From Rotaria sordida (lineage: Eukaryota; Rotifera; Eurotatoria; Philodinida; Philodinidae): a stretch of DNA of 64,000 bases. The notes under the pieces were generated by a model. The model worked only from the letters and a program-made list of their open reading frames with translations, made no database searches and was not told where the DNA came from. The stretch covers positions 1 to 64,000 of the forward strand of contig CAJNOL010000058.1 of the NCBI GenBank assembly GCA_905250125.1. Direction: 5' to 3'. The translations under genes were made by a program, and so were the position numbers. Position 1 is the stretch's first letter. Each line of letters begins with the position of its first letter. Below, in pieces: positions 1-13,566 of the stretch.

Positions 1-73
1 AGAAAACCGGAAAAAAATAGAAATAAATAAAAAATAACAAAAAAAAAATGACACGGGTGATTTTGTGTTCATA

Positions 74-3000
74 TTATAATAAATATTGTATCGTACAGTT
101 CATGACTACCGATGCTCCAGTGTTTAGATAGATTGTTTGTGTAAATGATTGTGATGGTTGAGTAAGAAATGAATCAAGTGAACATGGTAAAATATCTTTT
201 ACATGTATTGATGCATGACCAATATTTTCTAAAACAAAAGAAATGTTTTTTTCTCTTGAAAAAAAGAAACAATAACATATCGAACAAACCATTAGGTGAA
301 AAAAATTCATTATCAAATATATTAATATGAATAATATCTTCAGCCATATCATACAAGAAGAATTGCATAGATGCATTCCATTTTGGATTATTTGTTCGTT
401 TCATAAATGTAGTTTTTAATGTTAATGAATCTACAGTTATTTCACAATAGGGATTCAAAGTACCTAGCGGAAAAAAGACATATTTAAAGGTATGACAATC
501 GAATACTATTTTTTATAATGACGAGGAATAATACTTACGATGTCGTTCAAGTGTTGTTATTGATGGTATTAAATCACGAGCTTCTAGTACAACGAGCATA
601 AGATGTGCAATAGCAGATTTTGAATTATCTTTCTGATCTTTAAAAATTAAAAGAAAACAATAGTTGAAGGTGTCATTTAAATCATCTCTAAATTATAAAT
701 TCATTTTACCTGTAGTAGAAAACAATGTTTTATCGGCTAGAATTAATTTTTCTGCTATTTGAGATTCTTCTAAAGCATTGTTTATCGCTCGTACCCATAA
801 TGTACTACAAAAAATAAATGATCTCTACATTCAATTGTTTTATTTTTTGCTTTTGTTATTATACCGAATATTCGTTTGTTGTGTTTTTAAAACTAATGGT
901 TTTTCATAAATTTTCGTTCTAATATAAAAACTTAATTGATCATGAAGTATTTCATTAGCAACAATAATATCAGTTAATAATAATGGCTAAAAAAATAAAG
1001 AACAAATTGAATAAAACAACAAAAATTTTCAATGAATTTATTTACTAATCGATATAGTTTTAATTGTAAATTTGATTTTGGTTCAAATAATTGTGATTGC
1101 CAATTGTTTGATGATGTTTTTATAGTTGAAAATAAAAGAAAATCATTAAATAAAAATACTAATAAATCTTTTCCACTCGATACCTAAACAAGAAAAATAA
1201 TAACTTAAAAATTAAACTATTATCCATTCAAGAAGTTAATGGTCTTTATTATATGGCCAATATTGATCAGTTATTAGTGAGTATTTTGGAAACAATGATC
1301 TTGGAAATTTTCCTATTATATGTTGACTTTTAAGATTAGTCATTTGATAGAAAAAAGCAAGACCTCTCTAGGCAATTTCGTCGCTAAGTTATAAGTATTC
1401 TACTAAGACTTTCATCGAAAATCGGTCAATTGACCACTAGTGAGTTTGAAATTAGTTAATACAGAAAGTTTTAATCATGCTGAAATAAGTGGTAGTGTTT
1501 GGTTTCTTTTTAAAGTAACATGAAAAACATCAGACTAAAATTTCAAAATCGTCAGTTTTAATTAAGAATTAATTACGCGAAAACAATGGGTTTTTATAAT
1601 ATCGATTTAAGTATCTCGTACAACTTCAAAACAGAAAAAAAACACCATTACTTGTTTCAACATGATCAAAATTTTCGGTATCAGCTCATTTCAAATAGAC
1701 TGACTAGTAGTTACTTGACCGATTTCGGACATCTCAGAAGAATGCTTATAACTTAGCAATGTAACCACCTAGAGTGGTCTTGATTTTTTTTTCTATCAAA
1801 TTATATGACCATACAACAAAGTTAATTGACGTTTTGAATGTACAAGAGATCTTTATTATTCTCTACCTAACCTTCATTAAAAACCCATGTAAAAGTAATT
1901 GTCGTTGTTTATGAAGTTTTGTTATTGAATTAAATTTTAATAATTCATCAAATAAATATCCATCTGTAGAATTTTCATCTGTACTTAATATAATATGTTG
2001 TTGTAACCAATCTAAACGTAAACAATTTTCTTGTATACATATTTGTTTATTAATTCGTTCATTTAATTGACGTGCACATTCATATGCTTGTTGTATATAT
2101 TGATAATCAGGATGATTTATTATTGTATATTTAAGAATTTTTTCAATTAATAATGGATAACGTGTAACACGTTGTATTGGTTTTGTTAAAAAACCATTTA
2201 ATGATAAACCACCAGTCTTATTTTGAAAAATTTGTAAATATGAACGAAATTGTTCATTTAAATCAATTTTAGATTGTAAATATTTATCAGCTTGTGAACG
2301 ACAATTACAATATTGAAAATAAGTATCAGCCATATATGGTAAATATGAACAAAGAATTTCACCTATTCGTGTTGATTCATTTATTGTCATAGTTGATGAT
2401 AAATGAGATGATTGAGGAACAATATTATCATCTGAACGTTTAATACTTATTGGACATATAACTGTTAAATTATTAGCCGATGGAGAACGATGAATACGTT
2501 CAGTCTCAGTATGATATTGTGATTGATGAATAGGAGGTGAATCACACATTTGAGAAATGAATGACCGAGAGCGTTTGTCAACAATATAGTTAATTGGTAC
2601 CTGAAAATCAATGAAAGGAAAATAATATATATATATATATATTAACTATACTAAAGTCTTAATAATAACCTGTGCAACCGTTGTCATATGAGACATAGAT
2701 GCTGAACGAGGAAGTGTTCGCATAGATATATCTATATCTGATGTGATTACATGTTCTTTGTATTGTACTTGTTCTTGTAATGTCGATAGAAAAACAGTAT
2801 TACATGCAATTAAACTAAACCAATTACTAAATAATTGTTCAATTTCATAATCATTTAAAATTCGACCATTACTTAATGGTTTAATAAAATCATTAGCAAC
2901 AATACGTAAATCATTAACATAACGTTGTTCAGTTTCAATTAATTCTCGTATAGCTGATATACGTGATGTATTATTTAATGTTTGATGAGATGATATGTCA

Positions 3001-6000
3001 GTTATTAATGTTGATGAATCAGCAGTTAATGTCATTGTTGAATCATCAGAAAATGGATGTTGAGATAATGAATTAGCTGTTGTCGGTGTACATGGAATTA
3101 TATTTGAAGAAAGCTGACATGGAATAGATGAAGCTGGAAAAAAATTATTCAATATAGTATTTTTTGTTTTCAATTTCTTAGAAAAATAATAAACAGGAGA
3201 CAAGAAGCCATGCTTATTATCATGCATTACAATTTTTCTTTTTACAAGACAAGAAAACAACAAAGAATAATAGATATGTCAAAGAATATTTACAAGTTTG
3301 TCATATATATATATTTTATCTTCATGCAGCCAAAATAATTTTAACTTCGGTGAGTTTTTTAATTCTTTTGTTTTTTTTTTGTGTTACTCATTCTTGACTT
3401 ACAACAAGATATCATAAAAGCTGTTTTTGGTTTATACTCTGTATGACGTTTATGTTTGGTAGAGGATGTTGGTAATGGTGCTGTAGCTGATGTTAGTATT
3501 GGAAAGCAACAGCAAACAAAAGATAGCATTTTTTCGAACATTATTTTCTTCTGTTCAAATAAGAAATAAATGAAAAGAACTTTTGTTGATTTTGTTTTCT
3601 AATTTTCATTCAAGTATATGTAACTAATTATATATATTTCTTTTTTTTTTTAAAAGATATGTGAGAGAGCAAACTAACAGTAGGCAACACAGAAGAATAT
3701 GACTATAGAGAAGAATAAATATAAGACAATGAATATATAACCAAATCACGCTGATGTGAAAGCATAGAAAAATACTAGTGACTGGTAAAACATATATAAC
3801 GAGAAATTTGAATCATCACTATCACCAAAGTTTTGACAAATTAAACATAACGATAGGAAAAAACCAACACAAAAAAAGAAATGACTATGAATTCATTGAC
3901 ACATACAAACGACTACTGCATAAAGTACACATTACACCTTTTTTTTTAAAATTTTTTTTTTTGTCGATGAGAAAAAAGAAAATTATAGAGAATATAAAAA
4001 TGGATATATAAGTGATATGACTTTTACATGAACGATAACAATCAGACCAATACATATAGAAAAAAAAACCACAGAAGAAAATTAAATAGAATAAAATGCG
4101 AATGTATGTGGATTGCTTTAAAAAAAACAATGTCTGTGATTGTATTTAATAAAATATAATGATGACTAGCAACACACAATGTGATGCATTCAATGAGAAA
4201 AAAAGAGGGTGGGAAATAAGGATCGAATTAAAAAATGATAATTGTTTGTGCTCGCTTATATATATATATTTAGATATACATCTGTATTTGGGCACCATCA
4301 TCATCATCTTTCTGATTGAACTTCATGTGAGATGATGGTTTGATATGATGATCATCATTGTTCTAGAAAAATGTATAAAATTTGGAAATATATAGAGTGA
4401 TCTATAAGTAACCTTATAGTAAAAAATGTCAATATGTCGATTGTATGTTCCACTCTAAAAGACTAATTTTTTTTTTCAGTGATAGAGGAGAGTTCAGAGT
4501 TTTCTTTTTCGACAAGAACAATTGCTTTAGCATATCATCATTGGCTTCAATAATGAATTTCTATTTTCTTTTAGTGATTTCGAACTTTTAGATTCACGTT
4601 ATAATCTGTAAGGTCATAAAGGTCTTATGGAAAAAAAACTCTGAAGTTTTCTCTATTATGCAAAAACAAAGACTAGCCTAATAGAGTAGAACAGAGTGGA
4701 GATATTCAAATTTTTTTTTCATCGTAAAGCTACTCATTGACCACCTTATACATATATAGAAAAACTGTTTCTTTTTTCTTTTAATTCCATCTGTTATCCA
4801 AAAAAATAATCCACATACATCGCTAAAAATTACGAATCAAATGACATTCTGCACATTCATTTTATTTGTTCTCAAAATGTTTTATATTAAATTTAATAAA
4901 AGATAAGAATATTATTTTTAATTCTACTTACATTGATTATGTGCATCAATTGGTTGTACATAAGTCGATGGAATTAAACCAACTTGATCACCAAAACGAG
5001 CTTTAAACCATCCACTAGTATTTGCTTCATGTAATATTTCTAAAATAGCATCAGCTGGAAAACTTATTTCATCATCTTGTTGAGCTTCATATGGAAATAT
5101 AGCAATGTATTGAGGTAATTCTAAAGAAAAATTATATTATTGTTTATGTATATAGAAAATATTGAATGAATATGTTAGATATGTGTAAACGAAATTATCA
5201 TTAAAAAACAAAGGATGTTTATTAAAGATTTATTGAAAAGAAAATAAACTAATTTATTTTATTTTTGATATTTACTTGATATATTTTGATGTGAAACTGT
5301 CGATGAAACAGCTTCTTGTATTTGAACACAATTACCAGGAAACCAACCAACACGTACTGGTTGATCAGGAAGCTTTAAAGAAAGAAAAATATTTACATGA
5401 AAATTAGAAACTTCTTTATTTACTCGAATTTCTCCTTGATACCATCCTTTATCATCTTTTTTTATTATATAAATAATTTGATCTTGTTCAAATGATAAAT
5501 GATCTTCTTCTGTACTTTGAAATGGTGTTATTGCAATAGCTGTTTCTTGTGTATTATTAATTTTCTGAACATAATTATTTGGAAATAATCCTGTGCGATC
5601 ACCAATTTGTCCTGTCCACCAATCACCATCACATTTTAATACAATAATACGTTCACCAACATCAAATGATAAATCTGATGAATCAGTTGCTTCATATGAA
5701 TAAATAGCTTCATATATATCAGCTTAATTTGTTCAATAGAAAAAAAAGAAAGAAATTATTATTAAATCCTTTATATTGAAAAAAAAACCAATAGTGGAAA
5801 GTTATGTGATACTCGTAGAAATTGTTATTTAGTTTAGTAATTATCATCAAACTATTGAGTATTTATTTAAAAATCAAACAGTTTTTCTTTCTTATCGAAT
5901 TAAAATGAATGAAATTTTACCATTATTGACATCATTTGATATTTTATCATTAGAATTTGATGAGTTCAAAGATTTTTCATTTATGGATGTATCTCTAAAT

Positions 6001-9000
6001 AGATAGAAAAATATTCATTCAATTAATTATTTATTCATATCAATGTATAAAGTATATTATATTCCGGGATAATATCTAATGTTAGTAGGAAAATATCTTG
6101 CGAAAATTAAAAAAAAAAAAAACCTATTTCAATCCTATTAATTACTATGTGATTATACTCATCCACGATATACATATAATTGTAAATATCTGTTAGGTAA
6201 AATCTTGTATGATTATATATAACATCAGTTAAATGAAATTAATTTACTTTGTTAAATTTTTATTATTTTCTATTTCAATTTCAGTTGCTGGTCGAACATA
6301 ATTTCTTGGAAACCAACCAATCTAAAATAAAATTTTGTTTTTATTTCAAAATAAATAATAAAATATTCAAAATATACTTTGTCATGAAGTTGACCACTAT
6401 ACCATGTTGCATCTTTTTGTTCTCGTACAAGAATAAGTTCACCTTTTTGAAATGATAAATGTTTATCAACTGTTTTGCCTTGACATTCAGCTAACGTCAT
6501 CACCCATGATCCAGACTACAAATTAAATCATACAATGAAAAAAAAACAGGAAACAATGATCAATCAATTTATCATACCGATAATTGTGATGTTGTATCAA
6601 CAGCATTAATTGATGGTGCTGGTCTATATGAAGAAGAAATATATATATTATCATCAAAGATTCTTATTTAAGTTCAAAAACAAAAAACAACATCATATAG
6701 ATTTTTTGTTGTTTCGAGACACATTGCTGCTCTTCAGGTGTCAAATCGCTTGTTGACCGAGACGATGTTTATTTGATGAATAATAGAAAAGTCTTTCTAG
6801 TATCTCCTATCCTGAAATATTCAATATTCGAAATTCTCTCATGTGTAAAAGCAACGATGTGTCACATCTTTTTTGTTGAAAAATCCAATAAAATTTCGAT
6901 AACTTAAAAACAAAAGTTCGAAAAATCAAATCACTCTATAGACTTTTGTATTACACTTTGAATGAACATCATCTCAATCGAAAAGCGATTTGACACCTGG
7001 AGAGATTCTCTGATTAACTATAATTCTATGTTATTACTATACTTATGTTTTAAAGCTTTCATGATTGTTCAGAATATTATTTTCACTAAGTCTATGATGA
7101 TATTTATTTTCTCGAATTTCAAAACTTACGTCATACGTTCAGCATAAACTGCTGGAAAAAATCCTTGTTTATCATTGCCAATTTGACCAAATAGCCAATG
7201 TTCATCTTGTTGTTTACTTGGATCAATCTGAACAAAAAAACGAAAATAATTTAATCTTTTATTTCAATCAAGCGATTCCCTGAGAAAAACATACACCAAA
7301 AAAGAAAAGAAGCAACCCATTGTTTAAAAATTCATAGGAAAAAAAAGACATGCTCTGATAGAACCCAAAAAAAGAAAGATTATCATGCTAGATTTTTCCT
7401 CTTTATATAAAGAGAAAAACTTGCCTCGTTTGACTTAGTCTAAAAATGATTGTTCATTGGGTGTTTTTAGTCTACTAAGAAAATCAAATCGATTAACTTA
7501 CTATTATTATATCACCACTTGATATAGCAATTTCATCAGGACGTTCAGGTGTATAGTCATATAATGCACGATATTGAACTGCATCTAAAGAAAAACATTT
7601 TTCATGATATTCTTTTCTTTTATTATGTAAATTTACTAACCAGTTGATGAATTTTCATTAGAAACAGTTGTTGTTTGTGGCCATTCAGTTGTTGTACCAA
7701 ATGGTGAACTTGTATTATTATTATTATTGAATTGTGCCCAATCATTTCCATTATTCTTCGTAGTTGTTGGTCCTCCCCATGGATCAACATTAGATGGTAT
7801 TTTTGGTGCAACTATAAGAAAAAAAAGATAAGTTTTTTTTGGTAGAGAACGAAATAAGATCAAACTTTTATTATAAGGATTTGCTTTTGGTGCTGCTTTC
7901 TTTATTCTTGGTGATGCTACTGAAGGTAAACTTTCTGTTGGTTCAGTTTTCGGAAGAAATGGATCAACTATTGGTGAACTAGGATTGTCTCTTGATGGTT
8001 GAAACCAATCATTATTTTCTGTTGTTGAACTTATATCAGCATGAGAAGCAAATGGATCAACTGTTTGAAATGGATCGACTTCAACAGCAGGTATAGGAGA
8101 TGTAGTAGTTGGAATAGCAGCTAATGAAGAAGATACATCAGATGGTTGATTATTTAAATCATTAGTAGACACATCAGATGATTGATTATTTAAATCATTA
8201 GTAGACACACTAGCATTAAATTGATCAAAATTAGCTAAAAATAATGAATATAATACTTTATTTATATATACATAAAGATACTTACCGAATTCAGCAGGTG
8301 GATTTTCTGGCGATGTGACAGTGCTAGAAGATAAAAATGGTTATGTATATTTAGTATTAGAAAAATATATGTAATGCATACTCTAATGGCATTTTAGCTT
8401 TAGCTTCTTGTTCGAGTTGATCAAGTTCAAGGCGAAGTTGCTAAAAAGAAAAGATATTTTTTTAAAATAATTTTGTATAAAATAAAACAAACCTCCATTT
8501 GATTTTGATATTCTTTACATTGATCGGTTATTGTTACAATCTGTTCGTCTATTTGTGTACTTTCTTGCTTCATAGTTTCAGTTTGAGTTTGTAAATTTTT
8601 AAATTGATCCGATTCTCGATTACTCATGCCTTTTAAAAATAAGAAAAATGTTAGATACACTAATTTCTCTTTTTTGTTTTTAGATAAAACAAAAAAATTC
8701 AAGTCTTTCGTAATATCTTTCACTTAATTTAAAGATAATCTCAACTTGAATAATGATTATCATTGATTCAAATTATGTTATTTTTTTTTTCTTTCGAGTT
8801 GTTCTAAAAAGTCAAACGTATATAAATTGAAAGAGGATAACACGAGCGACATTTTGGCAAATCACACTTTTTACCAACATATTGTCTATAATATAATCTG
8901 CCTATTCTACGATAAATAACACATAATGTTCATGTAAATTTTTTATCATTTTTCTTTCCAAATATCGTATTCGAAATCTTTTAGAAAGTGATTCTTCAAA

Positions 9001-12000
9001 AATTCGAAAACGTCTTTCGTCAAACTTCACACTATCTGCCATCTTATACAATGTTCTATACTCTTTTGAATGTGATATTGGAAAAGAAAAATGATAAAGA
9101 GTTTACATTAAAGGTTCAGGTTTGTTAGAACAATTCCGCAACAAAAATAATTTAGTTTAAAAGATTGTCTAACAAAAATTGACTACTTCAGATTGTTTTG
9201 TGTCCAATTCCACTATGACTTAACATTTAGAAATGAAGTTTTTCTTAAATATAGTATAGAAACTGACGGTAATTTTGATGCAAACTGTCTATCAAAAATC
9301 AAATTTTTATGCGATAATTATATTAAGAATAAATTCGACACGAAAAAAAAAATTGTTCAGTATTTTATATCAAAATTATCAGAAAAAAATGAATCCTTCA
9401 AATAGTTTGTTTTGTTTTTTTATTAAATTTTCTACAAAACACTGAACATCATTTTTCACATTGTAATTTTTAATAATGATATCAAGTAGAAATGTCCATT
9501 TATGCTTCAATTAACTCATGTTTCATTTTTTTTATATGATCTGTAAGAATTTAATTTCATTGCTCAACTAACTACGTAATTTATCAAGATCATGTTAATT
9601 GAAGAATTTATATGTGACTTTCATATTATAAAAAAAAAAAAAATTTAAGTACAATGAAGATAAAGTTAAAATATCGAATAAATTAATGTAAAATTAGAAA
9701 ATACTAACTAACAACTATTCTTATATTTAATAAGAGAGTATGTTTGTAAATGAAAAATTTTAAGTGAAAATGATATTGTTTTCTTATTTATCTTAATTAT
9801 CTAATTTCTTTTTTTTTTTTCTTACTAAATTCTATGGATTGATTAAGTTGATTTAATGATGAATCAAGTGATTCACGTTCTTCTTGTACAGTATTCAATT
9901 GTACTTTTAAATCTTTTATTTGTTGTTCAGCATTATCAAAAAGATTTTTTTCTGTCATTATATTTCGTTGTATATCAGCTATTGATTCATCAATAGTATG
10001 TATATTTGTTTCTATTTGATTGATTTTTGTTTGACATGTTTGGATTGTATCATCTATACTTTCTAATTCAAATTCAAAAGCTTTTTCACGAGATTTTAAA
10101 TCATTAATCTGTTCATGTAAACGAGATTTTTGTGTTGATAATTCTTGCATACGTTGACGTTCCCATTCAAGATGACTTTTACGTTCCATTTCTTTTCGTG
10201 CTGCCTAAAATATTACATACAAAACTGTTAGTACAATTCTTACGTGATTAAAATATGAAATACGATGTAATTACTGTCGTTAATCACAAGAGATTACTTT
10301 ATTTTATATATAGTTTGGGATACATTTCTTCACCATCTTTTTTGTTTAATCTTACAGAAACGCAATAAAAAGCGAGTAGTTCATTTATGAAAACGAGATG
10401 TTATTGATATAGAGTCTTTGATCGTATAATAATAATAATATCTGCTACGGTCTGGAATCGTTAAATCATTGGATAAATACAAAAATTCTCAAATCTATGT
10501 TGAAGAATTTTTGTATCTATCCAATGATTTAACAGTTTTTGGTTCTGGATAATTTTTGAAACCGCCGAAGTTCACCGAGAGAGAGACGTTGCTAAAATGT
10601 CTATGGAGTGAGTCTAAAGTTTTACCCTCATACTTCAACGTTCCGTTTAGGACATGTGTTTTAGAAAAAAAAGCAAAAAGGTTATGTCTGGCACTAGAAA
10701 TTGATATTTGTATACAAATGATTGTATACTTTAATCATATGCCATATAGAACTTCGAATTGTTTATGCATAACGCATGAACAATGAAGTATAGAATTGAT
10801 TCTTTTGCATGGATATGACTCAAACTCGTCTTATTGAATATTAAGACGTGATCTCCTGATCCATGCGAATAATTTCTTCAATCTTTTTTTTTTGTTTTAT
10901 TTACCTCACGCTGTTCATATAATTTTTTTCGTTCTTCTTCTTTTTGTTGTTCAATTTGTCGTTGTTTTTCTAATTGTCGTTCAATTTCCATTTGTTTTTT
11001 ACGTTCTTGTTCTTCTTTTTGTTTTTGTAATTCAAGTTCACGTTTACGTTCTAAATAAGATTCGAACTATTAACCTTGTACGATTATATAAATTAACAAT
11101 GACTATGACCATTCAACTATATGAATCGATTTGAAAATAGATTTACCTCGTTCTTCACGTTCTTTTTGTTCACGTTCTTCTTGTTCACGTAATAATTGTC
11201 GACGTCGTTCTAATTCTCGATTTCCATCCTAATTAAAATATTATTATAAAATTTAAATAAAAAAAAAACAATTTTTTTTTCACAATATACTTCATAATTT
11301 CTCAAACGTTTTTCTTCATATGTTTGCATAATAAGTTTTCGTTCAGCTTCTGTTGTTTCATTAGAACGATCAGTTGAAGTATTTTCAGTTGTATTTGTTG
11401 AAGTTGATATTTCTTTAAGTTGTTGATTTAGACTAGCAAATGTTCGATTATCATTCGATTTTGATGATGTATCGATTCGTTCTTGTTGTATGATATTTTT
11501 ATGTAACCATTCATCAGGAAAACGTATTGGTAATGATTGACCTGTACGTGCTATGTCACAACAATGCATTGCAACAATAAATTCATCTGGTGTTAAACAA
11601 CCATCTTTATCATAATCAGCTAAATCCCTATTTCAAAAATTCAAATAAAATTATTTTGTTTTGAATTTTTTGCGAAAAAAAGAAGAAGAATTTCTATTTA
11701 TCCGAACATAAAAAGTATCGATAGAAATTCATAAGAAAACTATTATTGTTCGAGATAATTTAAATAAATGAATGAATAAAATGATTCAATATTGAATTGT
11801 TATTTTGTTACTTCAGAAATTCAATGAATTTATTCTGAATAAAACAAAGAATACTCTTATCATCTTAATAATTCAATTTTGATTTTATCTTTCTTTTCAA
11901 TTATGTAATTTCATCTTAGATATTCCGATTATTTTGAAAGAAGATAGCATCAATTATTCTTCTTATGATTTTATACAGATAATAATATTGAATATGATTG

Positions 12001-13566
12001 TATCTCATATAGTCGAATGTAAAATTATATCCAAACTAATGTTCAAACAATAGATAAAATCCTTGGTTCTTTTTTGAACACAAAAAAAAAACAAAAATTC
12101 TTAAATTTTACACGCGCAACATATCAGAAAAATAAACAGATATATAAAAGTATCTTGAATAATTTATGCATGGTTTTAATCTTTCCACTTCGATAAATTT
12201 GCTGATTTTGTTAATATTAATTTTATTTAAACTGACATTAGGCAAGAACAAAGAGTCATTAAAAAAAAAAAGATGTGCTATAGAGAACGACCGAATAGAA
12301 AAATATTGACAATTTTAATTAACAAGATATCCTTTAGCTACACCCACATCATTTCCGATATTTTTTCTTTCGACTAATCATTGAAAATCTATTAACAAAA
12401 GAATAATATTATTATTACCATATTTGATGAAGTAGAATATATGATAAACCAGTTTGTTGAAGAATAGTTTTTGCTTGTAAACCATTCATTAATCCATTTG
12501 TTTTTGTTACATCAACAATTGAATGAAATTGTTGAAGATATTTTGATCGAATTGTTGGTGTTATTGGTACAATTGAAAGATTATTTGAATCAGTTGTTGT
12601 TAAATTAGGTCTAAAAAAATTTTATTTTATTTAAAACAAAAAACAACAATCAAAGTCAAATTTTTTTTTTATTTACCCAGTAGATTGACCTGTTATTACA
12701 GGTTGAGTGGAAGCAGCTAGAAAAAAAAACATTTTTTTTTTAATTATGAAATAAATAGAACAAAAAAAAAAGATAATGAAGAAGTTATATCAAAGCATTA
12801 TTTTTGGTTAATATTCGCAGTGTTGTTTTTTTAAATCTATTTGTGTATTCAACCTTACCAATACAAGAATTGAATATTTCTTTAATGTAAATGATTTCAC
12901 TGCAATGATGTGATTTTTTGTTTCATATTCGATAGGTAATAAGAAATAAATTTGATTAAAATCACTTACTATTAGTTAATAATGATGATGTAGTTACAGA
13001 TGGTATACCATTTGTTGTTGCTCCTGAATCTGAAAGAAGACTAGGTGGAAGAATCGTTGGTAATGGTCCTTTTTTTTGAACCTAATTTAATCAATTTTAA
13101 AAAGAAATTTTAATATATTATAACTAATGATTTACTTGAGATGCTATTAAATGGCATGCAATAATAAATTCTCGTGTATCTAAACGACCATCAGCTGATA
13201 TATCAGCCAAATCCCTAGAGAATAATCAGTTATTTTTTCAAGAAAAATGATAAAAACAAATATATACCAAATTTTTCGAAGAATATCTCCAGGTAAATTT
13301 GATTTAACAAAAAAGTCTCTTGCTTGTTCGCCTTATAAGACACAAAAAAAAAACATTCCATATTATTTATAAAATTTTCTTTTCAAAAAAGAAAAAAAAA
13401 ACAAATCCTACCCGAAAGATAACCTTGTGTCGGGCCACACTGTTGAAAGAAAGATTCATATCTTGTTCGTTCATCGGCATTAATTCTCCAATCACCTTAA
13501 CATATCATTTTTTTAGTATAATCATTCTTTTTTTTTTCTTAATAATATTATCTTACTGGCCGCCAT
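74..13566 (-). CDS. ITSN: Intersectin (EH-EH-coiled coil-5xSH3-DH-PH-C2), multi-exon
   Basis: Endocytic scaffold and Cdc42-type guanine nucleotide exchange factor acting at clathrin-coated pits. Reading from 13566 leftwards: EH1 (about 13068-13490) with an EF-hand loop starting DLADISADGRLD; EH2 (11570-12600) with loop DLADYDKDGCL; a Glu/Arg-rich coiled coil (about 8400-11560); five SH3 domains (7130-7590, 6300-6600, 5590-5740, 5270-5590, 4932-5120) carrying ALYDY/WWTG/GWFPGN-type motifs; DH (1872-3133); PH (710-1183); C2 (74-637, NPYCEI motif). C-terminal exons I could join in frame are 2670-3133, 1872-2600, 1046-1183, 865-986, 710-804, 539-637, 290-463 and 74-228. The start is a 10-nt coding exon at 13557-13566 (ATG GCG GCC A), spliced to GATTGGAGAATT. 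The domain order is that of the long isoform. Identity is firm; the first exon and some N-terminal junctions are less certain. Confidence 0.93.
1335..1812. repeat. Imperfect long inverted repeat (foldback) in intersectin intron
   Basis: The left arm around 1339-1490 (catttgatagaaaaaa, aagttataagtattct, aaaatcggtcaa) matches the reverse complement of 1650-1812 with scattered mismatches. The arms meet near 1575. It fills most of the intron between DH and PH exons. Family and ends are unknown. Confidence 0.75.
3403..3541 (-). CDS. Probable alternative first exon for a DH-PH-C2-only intersectin product
   Basis: An open 139-nt exon starts with ATG at 3541 (MFEKMLSFVCCCFP...) and ends at a GTAAGT donor in phase 1. 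It joins in frame to the DH exon at 3133. An upstream acceptor-like site (AACAG) would, after the last SH3 exon, create a TAA, so this exon cannot be an internal exon reached from SH3E. The SH3E exon (4932-5120) also ends in phase 1 and fits directly onto 3133. The exon therefore looks like an independent promoter/start giving about 704 residues (RhoGEF, PH, C2). The three adjacent Cys near the N-terminus could be lipidated; that is inference. No transcript evidence is available. Confidence 0.5.
4395..4745. repeat. Imperfect inverted repeat in intersectin intron
   Basis: Left arm motifs near 4450-4505 (ttccactct, gagttcagagtttt) recur in reverse complement near 4635-4720. Left 4400-4425 pairs loosely with 4725-4745. 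More diverged than the others here. Confidence 0.55.
4924..4932 (-). other. Possible end of the short intersectin isoform by intron retention
   Basis: After the last SH3 domain (…DAHNQ) the donor CAAT|GTAAGTAG reads on as Cys-Lys-stop, with TAG at 4924-4926. A transcript that does not splice here ends just after SH3E, as the vertebrate short intersectin isoform does. Splicing to 3133 instead gives the long form. Confidence 0.4.
6720..7010. repeat. Short inverted-repeat element in intersectin intron
   Basis: The 17-base block caggtgtcaaatcgctt at 6735 is repeated in inverse at 6983-6999. Flanking agreement (gagacgatgttta versus its complement near 6965) shows longer but diverged arms. It occupies the intron between the exons of SH3A and SH3B. 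Confidence 0.65.
8770..9160. repeat. Imperfect inverted repeat in intersectin coiled-coil intron
   Basis: The left arm around 8930-8985 (tttatcatttttcttt…) matches the reverse complement of about 9060-9112. Outer parts (gttgttctaa at about 8800; its complement near 9130) also agree. A further small hairpin lies at about 9495-9625. Confidence 0.6.
10450..10540. repeat. Strong hairpin in intersectin intron
   Basis: Arms of about 34 bases at 10456-10489 and 10504-10537 pair almost completely, around a loop of about 14 bases. Shared core: gttaaatcattggat. Confidence 0.7.
10790..10880. repeat. Nested hairpin in intersectin intron
   Basis: The outer arm gcatggat pairs with atccatgc, and the inner cgtcttat…aagacg lies around a short AT centre. 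Same intron as the 10450 hairpin; possibly parts of one small element. Confidence 0.55.

Noticed and set aside
3778..4130. Opposing frames of about 80 codons in intersectin intron region
   Set aside because: AT-rich Lys/Phe/Ile translations without any domain; no splice fit with the DH exons.
4272..4372. Open stretch NNDDHHIKPSSHMK… considered as an intersectin exon after SH3E
   Set aside because: Joining it to the phase-1 SH3E donor gives CAA TAA at once.
9193..9405. Plus-strand 70-codon frame inside intersectin intron
   Set aside because: No signal peptide, domain or splice context. AT-rich, and it lies in a decayed repeat area.
11053..11144. tRNA-like sequence (A-box and B-box-like words tagttgaatgg, agttcgaatc) on the minus strand
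   Set aside because: The acceptor and T stems do not pair, and the stretch is exactly a 92-base intersectin intron with GTAAAT…TTTAG borders.
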